From Micromonospora yasonensis (lineage in GTDB: Bacteria; Actinomycetota; Actinomycetes; Mycobacteriales; Micromonosporaceae), in contig NZ_JAPDPH010000002.1 of NCBI RefSeq assembly GCF_026013475.1, positions 1-64,000 of the forward strand: DNA of 64,000 bases. Direction: 5' to 3'. The position numbers and the translations under genes are program-made. Positions 7,566-17,285 of the stretch are shown here, in pieces (the stretch's first letter is position 1; each line of letters starts with the position of its first letter). The notes beneath the pieces are model-generated. The model saw only the letters and a program-made list of their open reading frames with translations. It did no database searches and was not told where the DNA came from.

Positions 7566-8105
7566 GTGACCGGGAGGGGCCTGAAGCAGAAGGTGGCGCG
7601 GCTGCGCCAGGCGTACGCGCCGAACGAGCAGCGGCCGCTGGAGGGTTACCTGAAGGCGATGGGCACGTACGCGGCGGTGACCGCGTCCCTGGTGGGCCTG
7701 GTCAAGGCGACCGGGCGGCCGGTGCCGGAGCGGCCCTCGGCCGGGGACGTGGTGCTGCTCTCCGTCGCGACCCACAAGCTCAGCCGGCTGCTGTCCAAGG
7801 ACGCGATCACCAGCCCCCTGCGCGCGCCGTTCACCCGCTACGAGCACCCGATCGGCAGCGGCGAGGTGATGGAGCAGGTCCGCGACCAGGGCAGTCCCAC
7901 CCGACACGCCCTCGGCGAGCTGGTGAGCTGCCCGTTTTGTCTGGCGGTCTGGGTGGCCACCGGGCTCACCGGGGGACTGGTCCTGGCGCCCCGGCTGACC
8001 CGGCTGATCGCCACCGCGCTCACCGCGGTCGCCGCCTCGGACTTCCTCCAGATGGGGTACGCCGTGGCCCAGCACGCGGCCGACGGCGGCGACAAGGACA
8101 AGTGA
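7566..8105 (+). CDS. DUF1360 membrane protein
   Basis: 179 aa. Family landmarks are THKLSRLLSKDAITSPLRAPFTRYE and the cysteine pair in LVSCPFCLAVWVATGL, which introduces the main membrane helix. Other DUF1360 members occur in spore-coat and sporulation contexts, but the role here is unknown. GTG 7566 has GAGGAGGCCGG just upstream. A strong terminator follows directly. Confidence 0.85.
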   Translation: MTGRGLKQKVARLRQAYAPNEQRPLEGYLKAMGTYAAVTASLVGLVKATGRPVPERPSAGDVVLLSVATHKLSRLLSKDAITSPLRAPFTRYEHPIGSGEVMEQVRDQGSPTRHALGELVSCPFCLAVWVATGLTGGLVLAPRLTRLIATALTAVAASDFLQMGYAVAQHAADGGDKDK

Positions 8106-8113
8106 CCCGCGAC

Positions 8114-8142
8114 GAGGGGCCGGCGCGAAGCGCCGGCCCCTC
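8114..8142. terminator. Bidirectional terminator
   Basis: A perfect 13-bp stem (GAGGGGCCGGCGC with GCGCCGGCCCCTC) and GAA loop between convergent genes. Confidence 0.85.
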
Positions 8143-8153
8143 ACTCGTGTCGC

Positions 8154-8348
8154 TCAGGTGGGCGACGTGCCGTGGTCCTCGCCGGCCCAGCCGCGCGCCG
8201 CCTCCGGCTCGCGCCGGTTCTCGTCCTCGCCGGTGATGATGTCCTCGTCCACCGCGGTCTCCTCGTGCTCCTCGGCGAACTCCGGGTCGCCGTTCGGATC
8301 ACCGAGCGCCTCGATGTGGTGTCGCTGCCCCTGGTCGCGGTCGGTCAT
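8154..8348 (-). CDS. Small acidic hypothetical protein
   Basis: 64 aa, highly acidic and predicted disordered (DPEFAEEHEETAVDEDIITGED). AGAGGAC lies seven bases before the ATG and composition is coding-like. I do not recognise a family. It lies 24 bp downstream of another small gene on the same strand. Confidence 0.6.
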   Translation of the reverse strand: MTDRDQGQRHHIEALGDPNGDPEFAEEHEETAVDEDIITGEDENRREPEAARGWAGEDHGTSPT

Positions 8349-8372
8349 CCCGCTGTCCTCTCCGTCGTGCCG

Positions 8373-8597
8373 TCAGGCGACGGTCCCGCCGAGCAGGTCG
8401 GCCGCCTCGTCGACCGCGTACTCGCCCTGGGGCAGCGCGGCGATCCGGGTGAGCAGCTCCGCGGGGAGTTCCGCGGCGACCGCCCGGCGGTAGATGTCTG
8501 CCTGACTGATCCGTTCCTGGCCGTGGTAGATGTCGTCGAGCAGTTCGTCGAGCGGCCGGAGGTCCGGCTGCTCGGTCACGGGCGCGTCGTCGGTCAC
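8373..8597 (-). CDS. Small helical hypothetical protein
   Basis: 74 aa, all-helical prediction. LRPLDELLDDIYHGQERISQADIYRRAVAAELP is followed by LLTRIAALPQGEYAVDEAADLL, resembling DNA-binding or DUF2795-like adaptor modules. The function is unknown. It is probably co-transcribed with the 64-aa gene downstream. The 192 bases upstream, to the aroG stop, contain only the aroG terminator. Confidence 0.65.
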   Translation of the reverse strand: MTDDAPVTEQPDLRPLDELLDDIYHGQERISQADIYRRAVAAELPAELLTRIAALPQGEYAVDEAADLLGGTVA

Positions 8598-8714
8598 GCC
8601 GACCAGCTACCCCGGCCCGAATCGGTCAAACGTCACGGGACCCGGCCCGATGGCGGCGTGACGGCGCAGCCGCGTCACGCCACTCGCCGAGCGGCGACCT
8701 GCACACCGACGCCC

Positions 8715-8751
8715 AGCGCCGCCCCGGCCCCGCGAGGGGCCGGGCGGCGCT
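8715..8751 (-). terminator. Terminator of the DAHP synthase gene
   Basis: A GC-rich hairpin, AGCGCCGCCC(C)GGCCCC with GGGGCCGGGCGGCGCT and a GCGA loop, about 40 bases past the aroG stop. Confidence 0.75.
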
Positions 8752-8789
8752 GTGTTCTCCACGCCGGCTCGGTCTGACCGGGCCGAGCG

Positions 8790-9875
8790 TCAGGCGGGGG
8801 TGGGGAGGGTGGCGCGGCGGGTGCGGACCGCCTGGGCCAGGTGGTCGAGGACCTCGGCGGTGGTGTCCCAGCCGATGCAGGCGTCGGTGACGGACTTGCC
8901 GTACTCCAGCTCACGGGTGGGGTCGAGGTCCTGCCGGCCGGGCTGGAGGAAGCTCTCCAGCATGACCCCGACGATGCCGCGCTGGCCGGCGGCGAGCTGG
9001 GCGGCCACGTCCGCGGCCACCCGCGGCTGGTTGTGGTGGTCCTTGCCGCTGTTGGCGTGGCTGGCGTCGATCACCACGCGCTCGGGCAGCCCGGCCGCCC
9101 GGAGCAGGTCCAGCGCCCCGGCCACCGACTCCGCGTCGTAGTTGGGCCGGCCGCCACCGCCGCGCAGCACCAGGTGGCCGTCGGCGTTGCCCCTGGTGTG
9201 CATGATCGCCGGGGTGCCGGCGACGTCGATGCCGGGGAAGACGTGCGGCACGCCCGCCGCGCGGATGGCGTCCACCGCGGTGGAGATGCTGCCGTCGGGG
9301 CGGTTCTTCATGCCGATCGGCATGGACAGCCCGGAGGCGAGCTGCCGGTGCACCTGGCTCTCCACGGTCCGCGCGCCGATCGCGCCCCAGGCGACCGTGT
9401 CGGCGATGTACTGCGGGGTGATCGGGTCGAGGAACTCGCAGCCCACCGGCAGGCCGAGGCGCAGCACGTCGAGCAGGAGCGCCCGGGCGGTCCGCAGCCC
9501 GGTGTTGACGTCGCCGGAGCCGTCCAGCCCGGGGTCGTTGATCAGGCCCTTCCAGCCCACCGTCGAGCGCGGCTTCTCGAAGTAGACGCGCATCACCACC
9601 AGCAGGTCGTCGGCGAGCCGGTCGGCGGCCTCGCGCAGCCGGCCCGCGTACTCGAGGGCGGCGGCGGGGTCGTGCACCGAGCACGGGCCGACCACGACCA
9701 GCAGCCGGTCGTCGGCCCGGTCGAGCACCCGGCCGACGGCACGCCGACCGGCCACCACGGCCTCGGCGAGCGGGGCCTCCAGGGGCAGGTGGTGGTGCAG
9801 CAGGGCCGGGGTGGTCAGCGGCACGACGCGGTCGATCCGCTGGTCGATGACCCGATGGGGCTCCGGGGTCGTCAC
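8790..9875 (-). CDS. aroG: Type I 3-deoxy-7-phosphoheptulonate (DAHP) synthase
   Basis: 361 aa. It condenses phosphoenolpyruvate with erythrose-4-phosphate, the first step of the shikimate pathway. Motifs: VVVGPCSVHDP (metal/PEP site), RVYFEKPRSTVGWKGLINDP, SQVHRQLASGLSMPIGMKN, and the C-terminal VIDASHANSGKDH. This is the AroFGH (type I) family; many actinobacteria rely on the unrelated type II enzyme, so this may be a second isozyme. GTG 9875 has GGAAGGAA 7 bases upstream. The 180-nt leader encodes a Tyr/Trp/Phe-containing peptide and a terminator. Confidence 0.95.
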   Translation of the reverse strand: MTTPEPHRVIDQRIDRVVPLTTPALLHHHLPLEAPLAEAVVAGRRAVGRVLDRADDRLLVVVGPCSVHDPAAALEYAGRLREAADRLADDLLVVMRVYFEKPRSTVGWKGLINDPGLDGSGDVNTGLRTARALLLDVLRLGLPVGCEFLDPITPQYIADTVAWGAIGARTVESQVHRQLASGLSMPIGMKNRPDGSISTAVDAIRAAGVPHVFPGIDVAGTPAIMHTRGNADGHLVLRGGGGRPNYDAESVAGALDLLRAAGLPERVVIDASHANSGKDHHNQPRVAADVAAQLAAGQRGIVGVMLESFLQPGRQDLDPTRELEYGKSVTDACIGWDTTAEVLDHLAQAVRTRRATLPTPA

Positions 9876-9944
9876 GGTGGGCTTCCTTCCGCCGACCGTG
9901 CCCCCGGGGCCGGCGCCCGAGGTCGAGCCGGCTGCTCGTACACG

Positions 9945-9967
9945 AAAGGGCAGGGAGATCCCTGCCC
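9945..9967 (-). terminator. Attenuator terminator in the aroG leader
   Basis: On the minus strand GGGCAGGG-ATCT-CCCTGCCC is followed by TTT, a classic intrinsic terminator placed between the leader peptide and aroG. Upstream segments (CCGGCTGGAGGAGCCGG, then CTCCTCTTCGAGCCGG) can form mutually exclusive pairings, as attenuation needs. Confidence 0.7.
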
Positions 9968-9990
9968 GGCCGGCTCGAAGAGGAGTGACG

Positions 9991-10056
9991 TCAGATCATG
10001 GTCGAGTCACCGGCTCCTCCAGCCGGCTGCCTAAACCATCGATACGACCGCGTCAC
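9991..10056 (-). CDS. Aromatic leader peptide of aroG
   Basis: A 21-codon reading frame starting GTG and beginning MTRSYRWFRQ, with Tyr, Trp and Phe codons at positions 5, 7 and 8. It ends about 25 nt before the attenuator hairpin. TAAGCT lies seven bases before the GTG, so the message itself is probably leaderless. Ribosome stalling at scarce aromatic tRNAs would release the terminator and allow aroG expression. No homologue search was possible; the aromatic cluster plus terminator is the evidence. Confidence 0.65.
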   Translation of the reverse strand: MTRSYRWFRQPAGGAGDSTMI

Positions 10057-10188
10057 GCCGGCCAGCTTACCCGACGCGACGGGCCGGGCTCACCGTGTCG
10101 TCGGGAAAGTCTCGCCTCACGTTCACCTCCATCGATGCGACCGCCGGTAGTTTCGTCGGCACCGAACGCTTCGTCAGGAGGTCTGCGA

Positions 10189-11340
10189 ATGGATCGTCGT
10201 ACCGTTCTACGCGCCACCGTCGCCGGTGCCGCCGCCTTCTCCGGCAGCCTCTGGGCCGGTGCCGCCCTGGCCGCGCCCGCGCAGCCCGGAGTCGGCCCGT
10301 ACGGGCCACTGGGCAGCGCCGACGCCAACGGCATCCAGCTCCCCACGGGCTTCACCAGCCGGGTGATCGCCCGGTCCCGGCAGGTCGTCCCGGGCACCTC
10401 GTACGCCTGGCACGACGCCCCTGACGGCGGTGCCTGCTTCACCGCCGGCACCGGCTGGATCTACGTCTCGAATTCCGAGATCTCCACCACCGGCGGGGCC
10501 TCCGCGGTGCGCTTCAACGCCGACGGAACAATCTCCTCGGCGTACCGGATCCTGGGAAACACGAACCGGAACTGTGCCGGTGGGGCGACCCCCTGGGGCA
10601 CCTGGCTCTCCTGTGAGGAGGTGAGCCGGGGCTACGTCTACGAGACCTGGCCACAGGGCGGGATCGCGGCGGTGCGCCGGCCGGCGATGGGACAGTTCAC
10701 CCACGAGGCGACGGCGGCCGACCCGGACCGCGAGGTGATCTACCTGACCGAGGACGAGACCGACGGCTGCTTCTACCGGTTCCGCCCGACGGTCTGGGGC
10801 GACCTGTCCAGCGGCACCCTGGAGGTGCTGGTCGCCGGCACTGCCACCAGCGGCCCGGTGAGCTGGGCCCGGGTCCCCGACCCGGACGGCACGCCGACCT
10901 ACACCCGCCGCCAGGTCTCCGGCGCGAAGAAGTTCAACGGCGGCGAGGGCGCCTGGTACGCGAACGGCACCTGCTGGTTCACCACCAAGGGGGACAACCG
11001 GGTCTGGGCGTACGACGCGGTCAACCAGCGGATCGACCTCGCGTACGACGACTCGCTGGTGGTGACCGGGCCGGCCCCGCTGACCGGGGTCGACAACATC
11101 ACCGGCTCGGCGTACGGGGACCTCTACGTCGCCGAGGACGGCGGCAACATGGAGATCGTTCTGATCACTCCGGACGCCGTTGTCACGCCCTTTCTGAGAG
11201 TTACCGGGCAGAGCGCCTCGGAGATCACCGGACCGGCGTTCTCCCCGGACGGCCGGCGGCTCTACTTCTCCTCTCAGCGCGGCACCAGCGGCGCCTCCTC
11301 GGGCGGGATCACCTACGAGGTGCAGGGGCCGTTCCGCTGA
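10189..11340 (+). CDS. Tat-exported PhoX-like protein
   Basis: 383 aa. The N-terminus MDRRTVLRATVAGAAAFSGS is a twin-arginine signal, cleaved probably after AALAAPA. The body follows the DUF839/PhoX plan: GTPWGTWLSCEEVSRGYVYE, FTHEATAADPDREVIYLTEDETDGCFYRF, KFNGGEGAWYANGTCWFTTKGDNRVW, and a final FSPDGRRLYFSSQRG. PhoX enzymes are Ca/Fe-dependent extracytoplasmic alkaline phosphatases; several DUF839 proteins lack proven activity. AGGAGG lies eight bases before ATG 10189. It is divergent from the aroG leader. Confidence 0.85.
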   Translation: MDRRTVLRATVAGAAAFSGSLWAGAALAAPAQPGVGPYGPLGSADANGIQLPTGFTSRVIARSRQVVPGTSYAWHDAPDGGACFTAGTGWIYVSNSEISTTGGASAVRFNADGTISSAYRILGNTNRNCAGGATPWGTWLSCEEVSRGYVYETWPQGGIAAVRRPAMGQFTHEATAADPDREVIYLTEDETDGCFYRFRPTVWGDLSSGTLEVLVAGTATSGPVSWARVPDPDGTPTYTRRQVSGAKKFNGGEGAWYANGTCWFTTKGDNRVWAYDAVNQRIDLAYDDSLVVTGPAPLTGVDNITGSAYGDLYVAEDGGNMEIVLITPDAVVTPFLRVTGQSASEITGPAFSPDGRRLYFSSQRGTSGASSGGITYEVQGPFR

Positions 11341-11365
11341 GCCCGACGGGGGGTATGGGGACGGC

Positions 11366-11578
11366 ATGAGTCACGACCAGAGCGACCAGGAGCGGATCGA
11401 GTCCCGCGCCCACCTGCTGCCCGAGGAGGAGCGGGTGGGCAGCGAGGACCCGGGGGCCCAGGCCGACGCGATCCTCACCGAATCGGACATCCGGGAGGAC
11501 GCGAACGTGGCCCAGGACACCACCCTGGAGCACCGGACCTCCGAGCAGACCGTCACCCCGTCGGAGCCGCCCGACTGA
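11366..11578 (+). CDS. Small acidic conserved hypothetical protein
   Basis: 70 aa. The hydrophilic acidic chain has the core SRAHLLPEEERVGSEDPGAQADAILTESD, a pattern seen in many actinobacterial short proteins of unknown function. It follows the PhoX-like gene by 25 bp and precedes a hairpin at 11611. Confidence 0.65.
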   Translation: MSHDQSDQERIESRAHLLPEEERVGSEDPGAQADAILTESDIREDANVAQDTTLEHRTSEQTVTPSEPPD

Positions 11579-11610
11579 CCGGCGGCGTACGGCGGCTCGG
11601 ACCGGAGCCG

Positions 11611-11636
11611 GCGCGGCGTCCTTCCGGACGCCGCGC
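11611..11636 (+). terminator. Hairpin terminator
   Basis: Perfect 11-bp stem GCGCGGCGTCC-TTCC-GGACGCCGCGC, between the small acidic gene and the M16 peptidase promoter. Confidence 0.75.
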
Positions 11637-11682
11637 TGGCGCTCGTCCCCTTTCCGCCCGCGAGATCGGATAGCGTCGTGCC

Positions 11683-12975
11683 ATGCCCGACAGCGGTTAC
11701 CCCTGGCCGATCGAGACCGCCCGCCTGGACAACGGCCTGCGCGTGGTGGTGAGCGAGGACCGCACCGCGCCCGCGGTCGCGGTGAACCTCTGGTACGACG
11801 TGGGTTCCCGGCACGAACCCGAGGGACAGACCGGCTTCGCGCATCTCTTCGAGCACCTGATGTTCGAGGGCTCGGTCAACGTCGCGAAGACCGAGCACAT
11901 GAAGTTCATCCAGGGTTCCGGCGGCTCGCTGAACGCCACCACCAACCCGGACCGGACCAACTACTTCGAGACGGTCCCGGCCGAGCACCTGGAGCTGGCG
12001 CTCTGGCTGGAGGCCGACCGGATGGGCGGCCTGGTGCCCGCGCTGACCCAGGAGACGCTGGACAACCAGCGGGACGTGGTGAAGAACGAGCGCCGGCAGC
12101 GCTACGAGAACGTCCCGTACGGCGACGCCTGGCTGCGGCTGCTGCCGCTGCTCTACCCGCCCGGCCACCCGTACCACCACGCGACGATCGGGTCGATGGC
12201 CGACCTGAACGCGGCCGCCCTGGCCACCTTCCAGGACTTCCACGCCACGTACTACGCCCCGAACAACGCCGTCCTGACCGTGGTCGGGGACGCCGACCCG
12301 GCCGAGGTCTTCGCGCTGGCCGAGAAGTACTTCGCCGCCATCCCCGCCCGGGACGGCATCCCCGCCGCACCGGACGGGCGTACGGTGCCGGCGACCGGGC
12401 GACCCGCGGCGGAGACGGTCACCGCCGACGTACCCGCGCCCCGGGTCTACGTCGCGCACCGCACCCACCCCTACGGCACCACCGGGTACGACGTGACCAC
12501 CGTGCTCGCCACCGTCCTGGGTACCGGCCGGGGCAGCCGCCTCTACCAGCGGCTCGCCGACGGGGAACGGATCGCCCAGCCGGACCTGGTCGGGGCGTAC
12601 GGGGTGGACCTGGCGCACGGGCCCGCGCCGCTGATCGCCACCGCCACCGCCCGCCCCGGGGTGTCCGCCGAACGGCTGCGCGCCGGGCTGACCGACGTCG
12701 TCGACGAGCTGGCCACCGTCCCGGTGACCGCGGCCGAGCTGGACCGGGCCAAGGCGCTGCTGAGCACCCAGTGGTGGCGACACATGTCCACGGTGGACGG
12801 CCGGGCCGACGTGCTCGGCCGGTACGCCACCCAGTTCGGTGACCCGGCGAAGATCGGTGAACGCCTGCCGGCCTGGCTCGCGGTCACCGCCGAGCAGATC
12901 GCCGAACAGGCCGCCGAGCTGCTCGGCGCCGCCGACCGGGTGACCCTGACCTACCTGCCCGAGGAGAAGCCATGA
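11683..12975 (+). CDS. M16-family zinc peptidase, catalytic subunit
   Basis: 430 aa. The inverted zinc motif HxxEH is in FAHLFEHLMFEGS, and the downstream Glu (NQRDVVKNERRQRYEN) completes the site. Two tandem M16 half-domains follow. Such proteins pair with a non-catalytic partner, here encoded by the next gene (ATGA overlap). TAGCGT lies six bases before the ATG with no Shine-Dalgarno: leaderless. No signal peptide is visible, so it acts in the cytoplasm. Confidence 0.93.
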   Translation: MPDSGYPWPIETARLDNGLRVVVSEDRTAPAVAVNLWYDVGSRHEPEGQTGFAHLFEHLMFEGSVNVAKTEHMKFIQGSGGSLNATTNPDRTNYFETVPAEHLELALWLEADRMGGLVPALTQETLDNQRDVVKNERRQRYENVPYGDAWLRLLPLLYPPGHPYHHATIGSMADLNAAALATFQDFHATYYAPNNAVLTVVGDADPAEVFALAEKYFAAIPARDGIPAAPDGRTVPATGRPAAETVTADVPAPRVYVAHRTHPYGTTGYDVTTVLATVLGTGRGSRLYQRLADGERIAQPDLVGAYGVDLAHGPAPLIATATARPGVSAERLRAGLTDVVDELATVPVTAAELDRAKALLSTQWWRHMSTVDGRADVLGRYATQFGDPAKIGERLPAWLAVTAEQIAEQAAELLGAADRVTLTYLPEEKP

Positions 12976-14318
12976 CGCTGATCGCCACCCGTCCCGGCCC
13001 GGGCGCCGCCCGCCCGTACCGGTTCCCGCAGGTGGTCCGTCGGGCCGTCGCGGGCGGGCAGGTCGTCGCCGCGCACCTGCCCGGGCAGAACCTGGCCGTC
13101 GCGCTGCTGCTCCTCGACGCCGGCGCGGGTCGGGAGCCGGTCGGCAAGGAAGGGCTCGGCGGGGTGCTCGCCAAGGCCCTGGAGGAGGGCACCGCACAGC
13201 GGGACGGCACCGCGTACGCGCTGGCCATCGAGGCGCTCGGGACCGAGCTGGTGACCGGGCTGGACTGGGACTCCTTCCAGGTCAGCGTGCAGGTCCCGGT
13301 GGACCGGCTGAGCGCCGCCGTGGAGCTGCTCACGGAGGCGGTCCGCACGCCCCGGCTCGACCCGGCGGACGTGCTGCGGGTCCGCGACGACGAGGCCACC
13401 GCGCTGCGGATGGACTGGGCCAACCCGGGCCCCCGGGCGGACGCGGTGCTGCGCGCCGACCTGTTCGGCGCGGAGAACCGCTGGGGCCGGCCGATGCACG
13501 GCGACCCGCAGAGCGTCGCCGCCCTGGACGTGGACGACGTGACGGTCTTCCACTCCGAGTGGTTCATCCGCCCGGGAACGCTGATCGTCGCCGGTGACCT
13601 GGACCGGCTCGACCTGGCGGCGCTCGGCGCGGCGGCGTTCGCCGGCACCGGGGGCGGACCGGTGGACAAGGGCGGCCCGATCGACGTGCCGCTGCCCGGC
13701 CGGCGGAAGGTCGTCCTGGTCGACCGGCCCGGCTCGGTGCAGTCCACGCTGCGCCTCGGGCACCCCGCCCCGCACCGCGCCCACCCGGATTACGTGCCGA
13801 TGACGCTCGCCGGCACGGTGCTCGGCGGGGCGTTCACCTCCCGGCTCAACCACCTGATCCGCGAGGTGCACGGCTACACGTACGGCATCCGCGGTGACTT
13901 CGCCGCGTCCCGCCGGTTCGGCCGGTTCGCGATCAGCTCCGGGGTACAGACCGCGGTGACCGCGCTGGCCCTGGTGGAGGCGGTCGGCGAGGTCTCGCGT
14001 ACCCAGTTGACCGGGGTGACCGAGGAGGAGCTGGCGGTGGCCCGCTCGTGGCGGGCCGGGCAGCTCTCGGTCGAGCTGCAGACCCCGCGCGCCATCGCCT
14101 CGGCGCTGACCACGCTGGTGGTGCACGACCTGCCGGACGACTACCATGCCCGGCTGCGCGAGTCGCTGCTCGGCGCCGACGTGGAGCAGGTGTCGGCGGC
14201 GGCCGCCGATCACCTGCACCCGGAGTCGCTGACCCTGGTGGTGGAGGGCGACTCGGCGGTCATCCGGGACGAACTGGTGGCCGCCGGCCTCGGCGACGTC
14301 GTCGACCACACCCCCTGA
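12972..14318 (+). CDS. M16-family peptidase, non-catalytic partner
   Basis: 448 aa. It shares the M16 fold (LLLDAGAGREPVGKEGLGGVLAKALEEGT and GGAFTSRLNHLIREVHGYTYGI), but the zinc motif is absent: the HxxEH position reads GVLAKALEEG. The R/Y pair of the GYTYG loop is kept, which in two-subunit M16 enzymes helps bind substrate. It is translationally coupled to the catalytic gene. Confidence 0.9.
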   Translation: MTLIATRPGPGAARPYRFPQVVRRAVAGGQVVAAHLPGQNLAVALLLLDAGAGREPVGKEGLGGVLAKALEEGTAQRDGTAYALAIEALGTELVTGLDWDSFQVSVQVPVDRLSAAVELLTEAVRTPRLDPADVLRVRDDEATALRMDWANPGPRADAVLRADLFGAENRWGRPMHGDPQSVAALDVDDVTVFHSEWFIRPGTLIVAGDLDRLDLAALGAAAFAGTGGGPVDKGGPIDVPLPGRRKVVLVDRPGSVQSTLRLGHPAPHRAHPDYVPMTLAGTVLGGAFTSRLNHLIREVHGYTYGIRGDFAASRRFGRFAISSGVQTAVTALALVEAVGEVSRTQLTGVTEEELAVARSWRAGQLSVELQTPRAIASALTTLVVHDLPDDYHARLRESLLGADVEQVSAAAADHLHPESLTLVVEGDSAVIRDELVAAGLGDVVDHTP

Positions 14319-14455
14319 CCAGGACCGGTCGCCACGTCGGCGGCACCGTGATGTGATTCCGGTCGCTTCCCCGGCTGCTGGCCGTCGGCTCGGGGGCGCG
14401 GATGCTCCGGCTGGCAGCCCCCGCGACGGGCGAATCTTCGCCGGTGGTGCGCTGA

Positions 14456-16179
<1,724 letters not shown>

Positions 16180-16299
16180 CCCGCCGGCAACGGCTCCGAC
16201 GACCTGCGGCACCGGCTGCGCCATCACCGGTGACCCCGGCCGGTTACCCCGACCCGGGCGGCGGGTAGACCGCGGTGCCGACACCGAGAGGGGAGCACC

Positions 16300-16716
16300 A
16301 TGACAACGGTCGGAGAGTTCATGACGACCCGGTTGGTGACGATGGACGGCAACGACACCCTCACCGCCGCAGCGCAGGAGATGCGCGACAGCGCCATCGG
16401 CGACGTGGTGGTGACCGACGGCGACAACGTGGTCGGCATCGTCACGGACCGGGACATCACGGTCCGCGGCATCGCCGAGAACATGGACCCGAACACCACC
16501 CGGCTCAACCAGATCACCAGCAAGGACGTGGTGACGGTGAGCCAGTACGACGACGCGGTCGCCGCCGCCGACCTGATGCGCACGTACGCCGTCCGCCGGC
16601 TGCCGGTGATCGACGACGGCCGCCTGGTGGGGCTGGTCTCGATGGGCGACCTCGCCGTGGAGCGGGAACCCCAGTCGGTGCTCGCCGACATCAGCGCCGA
16701 CGAACCCAACAACTGA
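16300..16716 (+). CDS. Two-CBS-domain protein (HRP1-like)
   Basis: 138 aa made of two CBS motifs: about 8-60 (MTTRLVTMDGNDTLTAAAQEM to VVGIVTDRDITVR) and about 72-125 (VVTVSQYDDAVAAADLM to LVGLVSMGDLAVE). Stand-alone pairs like this bind adenosine nucleotides and resemble the hypoxia-induced Rv2626c. GGGGAG lies about six bases upstream of the ATG. A hairpin follows at 16735. Confidence 0.9.
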   Translation: MTTVGEFMTTRLVTMDGNDTLTAAAQEMRDSAIGDVVVTDGDNVVGIVTDRDITVRGIAENMDPNTTRLNQITSKDVVTVSQYDDAVAAADLMRTYAVRRLPVIDDGRLVGLVSMGDLAVEREPQSVLADISADEPNN

Positions 16717-16734
16717 GCTGTCCGCCGCGGTGTT

Positions 16735-16760
16735 GCCGGCCCCCGGTTGCGGGGGTCGGC
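16735..16760 (+). terminator. Hairpin terminator after the CBS gene
   Basis: GCCGGCCCCC pairs with GGGGGTCGGC (one G-T pair) around a short loop, 18 bases after the stop. Confidence 0.65.
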
Positions 16761-16913
16761 GTTCGCGTCCACTCAGCCCGGCTCGATGAGCAGCCCTACG
16801 TCGTTCACGCCCCGGGGGCGTGACTCACCCGAACCGGGCGAGGTTGACGCCGTACCCGGCGGGGACCCCTCCTCGGACGCCGCACGCCGCGCAGCGCGGG
16901 AGGAGTGGAACCG

Positions 16914-17285
16914 ATGGTGGACGCGACCACGAGGTTCTTCGAGGACCTCGACCGGCGGGGATTCGAGCCCCTGTTGGCGAAGACCGCTGGAACGCTGCGT
17001 TTCGACCTGCACGAGGGGGCGCAGACGACGCACTGGCTGCTGCAGATCGACCGGGGCAACCTCCAGGTCCGGCAGGAGGACCGGGAGGCCGACACGGTGG
17101 TGGGGACCGCTCCGCGGCTCTTCGGTGAGCTGGTCACCGGCCAGGAGAACGCCATCGCGGCCCTCCTGCGGGGCGACATGACCGTGTCGGGCGACCTGCG
17201 GCTGGTGCTCCAGATCGAACGGCTCTTCCCCGGCCCGCCGGACACCCGGGGGCCGCACCACCCGTTCCGGACGGAGGCGTTCTGA
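16914..17285 (+). CDS. SCP2 sterol-binding-domain protein
   Basis: 123 aa, essentially one SCP2 domain. TLRFDLHEGAQTTHWLLQIDRGNLQV is followed by GTAPRLFGELVTGQENAIAALLRGDMTVSGDLRLVLQIERLF. Such proteins bind lipids or act as acyl carriers. ATG 16914 follows GGGAGGAG by eight bases. The stop overlaps the next start (TGATG), so it is coupled to the glycogen-debranching-type enzyme; why these two go together is not known to me. Confidence 0.85.
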   Translation: MVDATTRFFEDLDRRGFEPLLAKTAGTLRFDLHEGAQTTHWLLQIDRGNLQVRQEDREADTVVGTAPRLFGELVTGQENAIAALLRGDMTVSGDLRLVLQIERLFPGPPDTRGPHHPFRTEAF

